Shown: piece after piece, positions 23,111 through 34,032 of the stretch | How the letters are laid out: each line of letters begins with the position of its first letter | Numbering within the stretch: the stretch's first letter is position 1 | NCBI GenBank assembly: GCA_019055375.1 | Contig: JAHQIW010004353.1 | Span: 1 to 64,000 of the forward strand | Direction of reading: 5' to 3' | Source of the DNA: Parelaphostrongylus tenuis | Lineage: Eukaryota; Nematoda; Chromadorea; Rhabditida; Metastrongylidae | Length of the DNA: 64,000 nucleotides | The notes under the pieces: model-generated | The model's database searches: none | Seen by the model: only the letters and a program-made list of their open reading frames with translations | Told to the model about the DNA's origin: nothing | Program-made: the position numbers and the translations under genes

Positions 23111-25959
23111 GTCTTAAGAAAACGCTTTTTTGCTACCGACAGCCTTATTGAGGTCTCCTGTATCACATTCAACAAACAACTAAGGATGAAACCTTCTTTA
23201 GTGATGGTGAAAAGCCAACGTTCATAATAAACTGCCACGTTGTTACTGGAGCACTCAGCCAGCCGGTGACCGCGTCGAGTTCCAACCGAAATATGAACGT
23301 GATCCGCAGCGTTTTAACTACTCTTCCATATATTTATTCATGATGCGTTGTCATACATGATGATTAATATCTCATGAAATGCTTATACACTGAAATGTTG
23401 TGCCAGTTTGATATCTCCTTCAAAACTGATTACCTGCGTTTCGACGACTTCACCTTGTTCAGAGCCTTTTATACAGGCTCAAGACCACATCTAAGCAAAT
23501 TTTTTGAAGTGTGTTTAGGAATATTCATAAATTAATGGATTTGAGAGTAAACAGCTTGAAGATTTTTTGAAAGGGCAGGTCAAAAAAACTCGTAATACAT
23601 TCAGAGAGTGCTAAGTTTGATTTATTTTGATGTGTAACAGCAGGCCAGTGACTTTTCCCGTGTATGTAGGTGAGCAGCTCCGAGGAAGACGAAGACGCCG
23701 AAACGTCAGTCATTGATTCTGAAGAGCATATACCAACCTTAGGAAGCTTTTTTCTCAAGAATAAAGACAATAAGGCCGTATTCTCCAATAATTGCACTAT
23801 ATTATTTAACACAGGTCAATGTCAGCGTAAATATTCTTCTTGTTTTGTTACCTCCAGACTAGTACTTCGCCTCATTCATAGTAACATCCAATGCTTTGCT
23901 ATTTTTGTACATTTCTATCACAGGCTCGACTTTGGTTTCATCTCATACACATCGTTTAGTGAGGACATATTGACTTTTAGAATGTCTTAATAATCGTTTT
24001 ACCTGATATAATACGCCACCAAATATGTATAAAGCAAAGTTTTAGATTTGAGAGGAGCAGCTACACAACAGCACACTGGCCAGTTAGCCCAGTCAAATGA
24101 GCCCGATAATCCATGTTTGTCGATCGGGGACTTTATCTATCTGTTCAAAATCAACATAAGCTGTCCTTTTTTCTTGGCTAAATCCTCCCCGTCTTACGCT
24201 AAACACCTTTTTTATTTAGGATCTATCTTGCTTAGCCAATGCAGGGTTGGTATCTATTCCAAAAGTAGAAATAATGTTAAGAACAATATTACCAACAATA
24301 ATATTAGTGATATTCTTTCGCAAAAAAGGTTTCTCAAGGACGGTTTTCTAATTTCTAGTTTCGTGGCTTGCGTTTTGGCAATGTCGCCTCAGAGCCTTGG
24401 TTCACCAAACTTTATTCAATTAATTCGGTCAATGATGTCTATATTTAGTTGAAAACCTAATGCACAAATCAACTCAAATGTCCAGTTATTGCATGAAACT
24501 CGCCCTTCAACTACACATTATGGGCGAGGTTAGCGGGCATGTTGATACATATTACAAGCAATGAAACTTCCTCAAGCTAGAAAACTATTCTGGAAAAAGG
24601 TGTCATATCATTTGTTATGCTCAGGCACTCTCTTCTTCTGATCCTTATTGGACCCTTTAAATGTAATCAAAAAGCCTGAAAGGTTTTTTCGCGCAGCTGT
24701 TTTCGACTCATGATTCAAGATTCCACCACCACTTTAAATTCGTCACTATTCTGTCTTGCTGTCTTATGCTCACCTGAAGGAGTGCTTCTTTGACTTTGCA
24801 AATCTTCATTCAAGTGTTGTTCTATGCAAAGAAGAAGGAAGTGACCCTACCGTTTCGCTTATACGCTCGTCACCAAATGTCTCAGAAAAATCAGTTATAT
24901 TGTATCTGAACTGATGCAGTCTTCCTTTCTACCATTAGAACATATCACGCACTCCTTTGTTCCACATAGACTGTCATATAGACAGCGCTTCTAAACTAAA
25001 CTGGTGACATAATGTGTTGGGTGGAATTTCTACAATTTGTGCAGAGTTTCTCAGACCACGCTTTCAAGACATCTTTCGATCACGGTACTTAACATTTATT
25101 AGATTTAAAGGGTAGATTCGGAGCTTTAGTCTCATTTCGGCTTGACGTATTATTGTTCTCGTTAAGGGGTTGTTTTTTGTTTCCAACCTAAGAGAGTAGT
25201 AGTAACAGTAGCAGTTCGATGCGTGACGTTTCGGCATGTTCACAATACAACACATACCCAAGCTCTCAGGAAGACGATCCGCCGGAAACTCAACCACCGA
25301 ACTGCTGCCACTTTATTGCTAGAACTACTACTATTACTGATCACGGCGTCGCTTGAACAGGATAAAACTTAAACATTACGTATAACAGTCAAAAACGCTA
25401 AAGTTTATAGAAAGTCGGTCTTTTCAATTATCACTGTTTCCTTGTTTTTCAGAGCTACTAAGCCGTCGTCTGTTTAGTGCAGTAGTGCTACCAAAAATGT
25501 CATCGACTATATTGTCAAACGAAGCTTTCAGACATTATGAAAGAGATGACTGTGCGTTTTTTCCATCCATTTATTTCGTTATATTGAGCTTTACGATGAG
25601 ACAGTTAACAGTTGCACCAAGCTGATATGACTTCGTCAAACGTCAACGTAAAAAGTGGTGCTATACTATAATGAAAGTTTGTCGATATGATTATCACCTA
25701 CTGATTTGGTAACAGTTCCTTTATACTCTGTGTGCTTGGGGTGTTGAGACTATGATTACGCGGCATTTTCATTCCAGTATCAACACAAGGCTCAGGACTG
25801 CTTGAGCGCCTCATAAAGTCGTTGCTACATAAGAGCTTTACAACGGGAGCTATGATTAGTTAAGCTGTTCCTTGATTTTCTCGCCTTAATCTTTTCCGCC
25901 TTTCTAAAATTCTAAATATGCAGTCCTTTTCATATTAGGTCTCCAGCTAAGTTTCCAAG

Positions 25960-26800
25960 CTCACTCCAAAAATTTGAAAAGGTATTTTTCCAAGTTATCG
26001 AAAGTGTTAAATAACATTAACTGATGTGTTTTTCGGATGCAATTCTGCCAAAGCTTCAGCAACAAATCAATTCCGCGCTCAATAAAACACATTATTCTTC
26101 TATGCAAACCAACCAGGCGTTTCTCGACACAAGTGATTGTTTCGAACTTCTTCCTGTCCAATCAGTGCTATGATCTAATGAGATAAAAACTGGACGGAGA
26201 CAGATCTGGCGAATACAGCGAATGATCCAAGTGCTTCCAGCCTGAATCGGTCAACTTCTTCCTTGTTTTCCTGGCGACGTGTGGTTTTGCACTGTCTTGA
26301 AGCAAAATGACTTGGCCATGGTGCTGACGTGGAATTGACAGATTGCAACAGTGTAGTTGCTAACAATATCGCTCAGCGTTGATGGTCTGACCGGCTTGCA
26401 ACAAGTTCCATTGAATTGACCCATTTCGGTCCAAGAAAATAATCAACATTGCTTTTGGCGCAAATCGATCTGTTCTCGGTGTTGGTGTTTCTTGCTGGCC
26501 TCGTGACAACCACTGATTTGGACGACGCTGACTCTTAAAGAAGATCCACTTCTCATCAATGGTGACAGTTCTGTTCAAAAACCAAGAACGACAATGACGA
26601 CGAAAATGAGCTTGCGCAATTTGCTTTCTCTTGTTCTTTTGAGCTTGTGTGATATCGTGCGGAACTCGATTGCCCTCGCGCCATTTCATGCCTTTCTTGC
26701 GCCGCAGTAAGTTGCGAATGACTTCCGGTGACGGCTCCAGTGATGGACATGTACGTGAAAAATAAAGCAAACGATGTGCAAGAAAATTTTGCACGAAATA
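25960..26800 (-). mobile_element. Dead mariner transposase fragment
   Basis: On the minus strand the reading contains RVPHDITQAQKN, then VTIDEKW (first catalytic aspartate), FLDRNGSIQWNLL and QTINAERYC. In a shifted frame it continues with LLQDSAKPHVARKTRKK (second catalytic aspartate) and YSPDLSPSSFY. In the family the third catalytic aspartate lies 34 residues after the second, in a PSDYH-type motif; here that position is serine (PSSFY). The helix-turn-helix part is missing or unreadable, and stops follow FYLIRS. So it is broken by frame shift, stops and loss of a catalytic residue. It sits in the centre of the inverted duplication. Confidence 0.8.
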
Positions 26801-26879
26801 GGCAAAAGAAAATTTGCTTTTATGGGAGAATTTTTATTTCTTAGTTAAAGTTCCGAAACTTAGTTGGAAACTCAATATT

Positions 26880-29150
26880 TGTCAACATAAAAAGAAAAGC
26901 CTTGGTCTATATAGAGTTAGTACAAAGTTTCTTTTACGATTCTAATACGGTGAACCCAGCAACTTACACGAAATGAAGAAAAAATTTTCAACTAATTAAT
27001 GAAACTATGCGCGATAATGCGCGTCATATATGAGATTTAACTTTGTTTACCTGCTACAGCGCAGTTTAAAAGACCATTCCAGGAGGTAATTTCAGTAATG
27101 GAATTGCAGAAATTTGAGCTATCCCATATTTACTCAAAACATGAGGAGATGGTAAGAAAGCCTCGCTCCCAAAAAGATATGTCCCGATAATAGAATATAA
27201 GCAAATTATGTTAAATTGCGGCTGTAAGTTCGTCATGGTTCATTGTCTTTTATATATCAAATGAGAACAAAACTGTTGATCCTCTTGCAAGCAGTGAAAG
27301 CGTCACACTTTGTTTTCATTTTTTTTTTGCTAAATGAGCTTGACCAAGTAGCCAAGCCGCCTGTTTATCATTTACTGCTGAAGGATATCAATGCATCTCA
27401 AAATCCATTTCTATATACTTTATTTTAGTTTCTTCTTCGCACTCGGAGTCTAAATAAGGCTTTGTTCATTTTGGTATATTAAAGGAATCTTACCCTTTTG
27501 CTGCTGAACAAGATTTTACTCTTGTAACCATATGATCTGTGTGATAATTGCCACGGCCAGTATCAAAATGTATCAGTCCAAAATTCTGGCTGATCTGGCA
27601 ATCAAGTTATCCTCGCTAACTTTTGGAAGTTACGCAGTGAAATCCTTTGGATGTCCTTCTTTTGTTGTCTATGCATTTAAGTCATAAATGACTTGTTTGG
27701 AGCTTTCTTCCATCTATCGGTGGTACATATATAGTTTTGTTTCCATTTTTTTTCGTGCTTCAATGTTACACCGAATGTCGAAGAGAAACTTGAAGCCCTG
27801 GGAGATAAAGTGCCTTTTTGTTTCAAATACTGTGAGCACTTCAAACCGATCGGTACCCGAGGTCATAACACTGTTAGTGAAAACTAAAATAGCGCTCGGC
27901 TCTTGTTACAGACTGTGAGGAAAGATATTAACAAACTCCTGAACCACTAAAGTTCAGTTTTGTGGAGTTTTTTATGCAAGCGTGGTAGTTGCCGTTATGA
28001 GCGGTGGAATAAGCGGCAACATTGAATCCTGGTGGCAAAATCGTGGACCAGTTCGTTTCGTGACTTTCTTTGACAAGAAAACAAAGCGAAGAATTACGGT
28101 CCAACTTGTCACAAAAGTGCGCCTTTAGGCAGAAAGCAGAAATTTTTACCAGCACCATATAAACTCTTATAGGACGGAGCCATTTTCGCTTCTATCCTTA
28201 GACTTTTGATTGTCACTCGATAGCATCCTTGCTAATGCGCTGAGTAAGAATAAGATAACACCTTTCGTTTTGAGTGATTCGTTGGACCACGCTTAAATTT
28301 CAATATGCCAGGTAGTCACTTTTTGGGCCACGCATGTGCTCTGTTATGTAAGCGTGGTCTTCAGAAAACACTTGAAACTATAGGTATGTTACATTAACGA
28401 TACTAGCAAAGAGCAATCGAGTGTACAACACTGTTTGTTCAGTGATAATTTCTTTGAACAGATAGTGTAGAATTTTCGTCGTCGCCTACTTCTAGTATAG
28501 GGGACTGTGATAGGATTGGCAGAACACGAAAAGTTTTATGAGACTGTCAAGGTCGAAGCACGGGTATCGTGATCTATAAATCAGCTCTTATATAGCACAC
28601 CAGATGCGTATCTCAAAAAGTGATTATCTGGCAGATTGGAACAAGATAAAACCTCCAGCACGCATTGTTGTTCGGCTAGGGTGTGAGATTGGTTATTTGA
28701 CTTACCTAATCGACAGTTCAAAAAACGTTGATCCTGAAACTGAGTTTAGCTTTCAAGAAAGAGAAAAAAATATCACGTTTTGTACATAGCGACAGACGAA
28801 TCAGAAGCATATAAGCGTATGTGAAAGATCGCCATCACAGAATCAAAAGATAAAAAATGCTAAAAGTCTTTTTGAAACGAGAAAAATGATTTAAATAGAT
28901 AACGAACATCGCCCATTCTCGAATTGCGCGGCGCCTAGCGATTTCAAAATCGCTTCAAAAGTTTACGATTCTGTCAACTAATTTTTTCTTTCTCACAAAA
29001 ATTTCTAGGACGGTGATACTAGGATAGTAAGAGAGACTTTGTTCTATCATTTTGCATTTATGACGTTTTACGTGTCATAGTGCCTCTACGACTTCATGGG
29101 CAAACCGTTGTGAAACTCCACTTCGTGCGCTACTTCGTGCGTGAATCGTG
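26880..29150 (-). repeat. Right arm of a large inverted duplication
   Basis: Inverted counterpart of 20,290-22,240, carrying the same landmarks in reverse order: CGATTCTAATACGGTGAAC at 26.94 kb, GCGCGATAATGCGCG at 27.01 kb, GACCAGTTCGTTTCGTGACT at 28.05 kb, the family A copy at 28.2-28.65 kb, TTCGGCTAGG at 28.67 kb and TTACGTGTCATAGTGCC at 29.07 kb. It is about 0.3 kb longer than the left arm because of indels. Confidence 0.75.
28225..28645 (-). repeat. Family A repeat copy inside the right arm
   Basis: Reverse-complement family order: CGTTTTGAGTGA, CAATCGAGTGTACAACACTG, a GTCGTCGCCTACTTCTAG segment, GACTGTCAAGGTCGAAGCAC and AAAAAGTGATTATCTGGC. Position and partner match the copy in the left arm. 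Confidence 0.65.
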
Positions 29151-29159
29151 ATATTCTGT

Positions 29160-30505
29160 TTGCTCTTACAGTCCACAAATTTCAGTCAAGTATACAAGTA
29201 TGCTGAGTCTGAAACATGTAGCATATGACGTTGTTTTCGCTGCTGCAATGTAGTAAGCTTAGAAACCGAGCAGTATTGAAAATTCCGAGATTTGATCTTT
29301 CGGACAATTACTATATGTTCAAGGAATTATCTGAAGTTTTTGAAAAATATTTTGCCAATCTTGCTCGACATGGCTTCAGAGACGTTATATTTGGCATTGC
29401 GAGGTTTACAGTCATTACCACCTCAGAAGAACGAATCTTTTGCACATCAGCCAAAATTTGCGTGATATGTAGAACTTTGAGCAATTGGTGTGCTGACGTG
29501 TTAAAGCGGATTTTGTGCGATCGTTCTTAGAGATTAACAAGTGCTGCACTAGAAGCAATCACACCAACAGAAGCTTTCAAAAAAGGTTCAATTTGTTTTA
29601 TCACATGCACACAGTTAGTTCATCAAAGCGTTGAAAAGGACCACCGTATTTATCGATGAGAAAACTGACCTTCAGTTTAAATAAGGAAAAAGATCATGAA
29701 AGTTCCCGGCTGCCAAAGCCACTATGGATTTGACTTTCTAATCAGAAACACTAGTGTAATTTTTTCTGACTAAATTTTATGTCTTTTCCTCTTGTAACTC
29801 TTATATATAAATATATGCTAGTATAGAGAAGTCGATATTCTACAGATACCGGTATGAAACTAGCGCCAGTGGCCATGCGCGAATGAAACCACCGCCATGG
29901 GCGACAATCGAGAGAAGACTAGACGAATGGAAGATGTGCTGGGGTCTGCACAATTCGTGAAGACGGGCCGTCCAAGTATCCAAGTAAGTGATATAAAAAT
30001 GTCTTTATACAGTACGAATGCAAGACGGAAGAGCATTATTCACAGTCGCTATCTCATATGAGAAGAGAAGCATAAATTCTTCAAACTCGTTCTTCAACTA
30101 TCAGATTGCAGGAAAAGTTCATCATATTTCCGACTGTGGCGTTTAGGCAATCAAACACAAGCACTGAATCGTTTCTTCCCGTTGATCCAATCTTAATTCC
30201 TGTGGGACCCATTTCAACTACAAGCATTGTTTGCATACTGCGTGAAACCTTAGGGAATGATCCCTACCCCATGTATCTTGTGCGAATTTGAGCTCATCGG
30301 GAAACTCGTTTTTTTCGCATCGAAAGATATATTAATTGCCCAGCAGCCTTCAGAATGGATCTGAGGGAAGATGTTTGCATGTCAACGCTTTTGAAGGTCA
30401 TTGGCTTTCCTTCGACCGGCAAATTGAAGTGATGCATGGAATTGAGTGGACGGGCATGGACTATCTCAAGTAATTAAACTGCATTCACAGATCAATTTTA
30501 GGACA
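29160..30505. other. Stretch between duplication and SINE
   Basis: A 101-codon open frame at 29,225-29,530 has a segment that vaguely recalls a serpin strand (IPRFDLSDNYYMFKEL), but nothing else of that fold is present, so no gene is called. A repeat scrap at 29,895-29,995 matches 17.25-17.4 kb. Upstream exons of the IRS-like gene might lie here or further left but could not be recognised. Confidence 0.3.
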
Positions 30506-30507
30506 AT

Positions 30508-30810
30508 GACTTAAGCTCCCGGCCTTGGTCAATCCCTGAGGAATGCGCCATGCATTCATCGTCAATTTTTAGCATTGTTTGATTTGATTAAATGAACATC
30601 CGGCCTTTACAATGACTCGCTATGGATGCATCAAGTTAGTGCTGCTACGCCCTCAGAGAAGTGTGATACCAGTTCACCGGCACCGGAGGAATGGAAAGCT
30701 TGGTGAGCCCTGAGCGCGGATTGGAACTATCGACCAATAACTGAACGATCATATGTGTCACAGAGCACCTCCATCAACCGTGCCACACGGGCTCATTACA
30801 GTTGACCTCA
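30508..30810 (-). repeat. tRNA-derived SINE (copy 1)
   Basis: Aligned by eye with copies at 32.26-32.53 kb (plus) and 52.72-53.0 kb (minus). The body shares, in order on the element strand, GGCTCACCAAGCTTTCCATT, a GTGAACTGGTATCAC segment, TAGCAGCACTAACTTGATGC, TTGTAAAGGCCGGATGTTCA and GCATGGCGCATTCCTCAGGG. The 5' head of this copy has a degraded tRNA-like region (GGAGGTGCTCTG...). It is a short, internally promoted retroposon with no coding capacity. Confidence 0.65.
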
Positions 30811-31799
30811 TAAATTACGGGCTATTAGGAGCACATATCGGGATAATTGAAAAAAGAAACACCGCACAAGCATAAGGGCAAGAAACAAGTGGAAAACTAA
30901 CTGGTGCTCTTGCTACAAGTGATGATGTGTCGTCAAGAATATAAGTAGTTATCGAATTTTTGTGCTAATATGTCGCAACAGGGAAGAGAAATCTATTTTC
31001 TGAAACCCCTTACATCTCTTAAGCAGCTCAAGGCTTTTTCTAATCTACGGTTCATTTTCTCACTTCACCAGCACGAATCACATATTTTCACTGGCATACC
31101 AAAAACCATTCTTTAATACAGCTTCGTGGATGAATAGTATTGCCACAGCTCCTAAGATACAGTGAAAACAATGCTTTGAATTTGAAACTATGGAGATTCT
31201 CAACTTCAAACTGGTAGACTTCATACTGAATATCATTTACGAGAATGAAAATCTTCAGAATTTGCGGATTCTTTGTTTGCATACTATTCAGTTGCGAATC
31301 TCTTGATATCTTTCCTTCGGCTCAGCCAGTTCTTTCCACGTAACTTAGTACGTTGAGGAGAAAGTTCTGAGATATGCTTGTAAAACATTTATTTATGCAC
31401 CTGTCAAAATCTATTTGAGATCCGAGCAAAGATTCCTTCGAGTTTTCTTGAATATCCAAGCAATCTGATTATGATTTCCTATAGAAATTCGGAGAGCTAC
31501 TCAAAATTCCTATGAACGGTTCGAATAGCTCCTTACGAAAGCTATCCTGATATGTACAACCTGTCGCCGAGGTTCAATATGTTGTATAGATTGCTAATGT
31601 ACTTAAGGACAAGACGGCGTTTCTGCATGCAAGCCCGTCTTTGATCTGATACCTCCCACTTACCAGCAGACGTTCTTCAAGATGATTGAACAACCAAGTG
31701 GTTTTTCGGTTCACTCAGAAATACTTGCTCGTTTGTGCTTGGTCGAATCCTGTCATATTCAGAAATCCATTTCATTGACTGTTTTTAAATCTCGCTCTT

Positions 31800-32220
31800 A
31801 ACTTGCAGTTTAGTTTTTGAGGATCTTTAGAGCCTTTTCGAGATTGGTACGTCAGAGCCATACGTATGTTTTGGCGGTGTCGCCCGCTTCATCAGTGACC
31901 TTCGTTCCACACTGAGCTCTTTTATAGCAGGAATGTGGAGACGTTGTTCACGGTGATCTGTGATTGAACGTTCAAAGCGACGTATAGAAGGGTCGATGAG
32001 ATGGATTTGTACATATTCACTCGCAGTCGTAGTTCATCGACTGAAAAAATGACGATAACACGATATCATATACTATGACCATAAATAATGTCTCCCCATC
32101 CCTGCTGTTGAGTGGGTTCAGTGTAGAGCGTGGGCTACTGATGAAGCAGGCGACACTGTCGAAACGTATGTATGGCTCTGACGTGCCAACCTGCTGTATT
32201 TGCTACGTTCGTGTATTTAT
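31800..32220. repeat. Family B inverted-repeat element (copy 2)
   Basis: Left arm GAGATTGGTACGTCAGAGCC, ATACGTATGTTTTGGCGGTG and CCGCTTCATCAGTGA. The right arm at 32,125-32,210 is its complement (TGATGAAGCAGGCGACACTG, GAAACGTATGTATGGCTCTG, ACGTGCCAACCT). About 410 bp end to end. A foldback MITE shared with 6.6 and 51.5 kb. Confidence 0.7.
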
Positions 32221-32257
32221 TTTTCCCCAAAAAGTTATGCCCAATTGATCAGTGTCA

Positions 32258-32525
32258 GAGCGTGGGTGCAGTGATTAGAAGTGTTCTACGACACACACGC
32301 TAATGGTCGATCAATTTGGGTTGAAAATTTGACTCTGTGCTCAAGGCTCACCAGGCCTTCCATTTCTTCAGAGTTGGTGAATTGATACCAGATTGTCTGG
32401 GAGGATAGTTGCGCTGATTTGATACATTGGTAGGCTATCGTGAGTTATTATAAGGACCATATGCATTCAGTCACCTCAGGAGGTGGTAGATGAAGAGGAA
32501 TGCATGGCGCAGACAGAGGTGTTCA
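32258..32525 (+). repeat. tRNA-derived SINE (copy 2)
   Basis: The plus-strand head GGGTGCAGTGATTAGAAGTG and a weakened B-box region are followed by the SINE body: AAGGCTCACCAGGCCTTCCA, GGTGAATTGATACCAGA, GCGCTGATTTGATAC, ATTATAAGGACCATATGCAT and GAATGCATGGCGCA. Same order as the other two copies. It lies directly beside family B copy 2. Confidence 0.65.
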
Positions 32526-32689
32526 AATTTTCGTTTTATCATTGAATGCGTTATAGTCAGTTCTATCTGAGTTTTTGTTTGAACTGTACTATGGCGTTCC
32601 ATTTGCTTCATTACAGGATATCGGAAACTCATGAGTTGAGAGATCTTTTTTCAGACAAACCTGGTACCACATTTCCATTCCTTAGGGCT

Positions 32690-32935
32690 AATAGACTTGG
32701 CGGATGGTCTTCGAACGACTAGTTGTGATGCTCGTCGCGGCGCTTGGGGCTAAATTTCACCTCCCAGCACTCTCTGGTAGTCAGAAGCGAACACACTATG
32801 GAATGATGTAGCCAGGCTATCCTTGAGATTGCAAGGAGACGCGCTCATCCAGTATTCTACGACGTTGATCCAAAAGGCGAAAAAAACGCCTCAATGCTAG
32901 AAGTACTGGGATCCGCTTAGTGAAAGAAAGCACTG
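32690..32935 (+). repeat. Retroelement-like dispersed repeat
   Basis: Contains ATGGAATGATGTAGCCAGGC, CTCATCCAGTATTCTACGAC and AAAACGCCTCAATGCTAGAA, which recur in order with changes at 14.29-14.5 kb. No open frame. It ends about 180 bases before the first mapped exon of the IRS-like gene. Confidence 0.45.
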
Positions 32936-33117
32936 TGAAGACGGATAATGAAGTAACAGAAGTAAATTCAAGTTGATATTGATGTTGGATGACATTTCTT
33001 CCTCATCTATGTCCTCAATGATGCGAGCATGACAAAGTTCAACTAGCGGGAGTGATTTTTCATTTTCCAAGAAACAGCTTTTTAACCGGCTGTACATTGT
33101 TTTATATGTGTCTTTAG

Positions 33118-34032
33118 GGCCTACTCGTTTGGCGGTCGTTTTAACCTTCGTTCTAATGCTCAACAAGATGGTGCTGTGGACAATTTAGATTTTCGAAGTG
33201 ATAGTTCTAATACTGGTCATCTGCCTCCATCGGACGATCCACGCAAAAGAGCCTTTTCCCTTGGCAGTAAAACCTTGTTTCAGTAGGTGTCTTTGTTTTA
33301 CTAGTTTTCTTTGATTATTTTGATAACAGTATCTTCTAGGCGACCTTTTCGTAAGATCTCTCAGTATTCTTCTCGACAACAACGTCATTCCCAAACTTCT
33401 GCTTCGGGTGCCTCACTAGGTATTGATTCTACTGATTTACCAACGTCGGCGTCTTAATTAGTAAACAGCAAGTTATTGTTTGACTGTCTATTTATTCACA
33501 AATGCTAACATTCCTACGGTTTTCGCCTTTCCAAGCGCCTCGAAAAGTTAAAATAACTGCAATCAAACTTTTTGAAACTTTCTTTTGAATAGGATTTCGA
33601 TGTTTTTGGACCTGTCTTCCATTGTTCCCTCCATTTCTGTTGACTATTACTCAGCTTCTTCGGAAGTTTCATCGTCGTTTGGTCCTTCTTCTTCTAGCGC
33701 AAATCATCTCACAAGCTACATCTGTTCAGAAAAGGATGAATATGCTAGAAATCGGTAAGATACTCATTTTCTATAATTTGGATGTTATTTTGTTGAATTT
33801 ACTTTGTTTAAGTTCTGGAAGCTTTGGGTCAGGACACTGCATTCCGTATTATCGTAAAGGAGCGTCATCAAGCGGAGCACGTGATGATGCTGATCATTTT
33901 GTGGAAATAGATTTTGGAAACGGCGTGTTCGTAAAGATTCTGAGGCATTCTTATATCTCACGGAGCTTCCAGATTGTGTGCTAACACCTAGCCAAATCGT
34001 GCTTCAACAGGCCAAACAAAGCAGTCTCGATG
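33118..34032 (+). CDS. ist-1: IRS-like gene, exons 1-4 of those visible
   Basis: Exon 33,118-33,276 follows GTCTTTAG and reads AYSFGGRFNLRSNAQQDG onward to RAFSLGSK. Exon 33,340-33,419 follows ATCTTCTAG and reads RPFRKISQYSSRQQRHSQ. Exon 33,593-33,754 follows TTTGAATAG and reads SVDYYSASSEVSSSFGPS onward to HLTSYICSEKDEYARN. Exon 33,813-34,032 follows TTGTTTAAG, reads SGSFGSGHCIPYYRKGASS, and after an apparent one-base shift RRVRKDSEAFLYLTELPD. The last exon ends with one base that joins the AT of the exon at 36,530 to give an aspartate codon, so the link over a 2.5-kb intron is phase-consistent. Confidence 0.6.

Larger units (their letters stand above)
22240..26880. other. Centre of the inverted duplication
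   Basis: About 4.6 kb between the two arms. It holds a family A copy (22.85-23.11 kb) and a dead mariner (25.96-26.8 kb). An acidic short frame at 23,670-23,760 (SSSEEDEDAETSVIDSEEH) follows an AG|GTGAGC junction but overlaps a dispersed word (GCCGAAACGTCA) and is not supported as an exon. A 134-codon open frame at 24,048-24,452 has no recognised motif. I found no polymerase, integrase or other gene that would explain a long-TIR transposon. Confidence 0.45.

Noticed and set aside
24048..24452. 134-codon open frame in the centre of the inverted duplication
   Set aside because: No recognised motif and no support from splice sites or repeats.
20290..29150. Maverick/Polinton-type element suggested by long inverted arms
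   Set aside because: No polymerase, integrase or capsid-like gene can be read in the centre.
29225..29530. Possible serpin fragment (IPRFDLSDNYYMFKEL)
   Set aside because: Only one short resemblance; the neighbouring serpin motifs are absent.
33622..33984. 120-codon open frame overlapping the IRS-like exons
   Set aside because: Another frame of the same DNA gives IRS-type motifs and correct exon phases; this one is a shadow.
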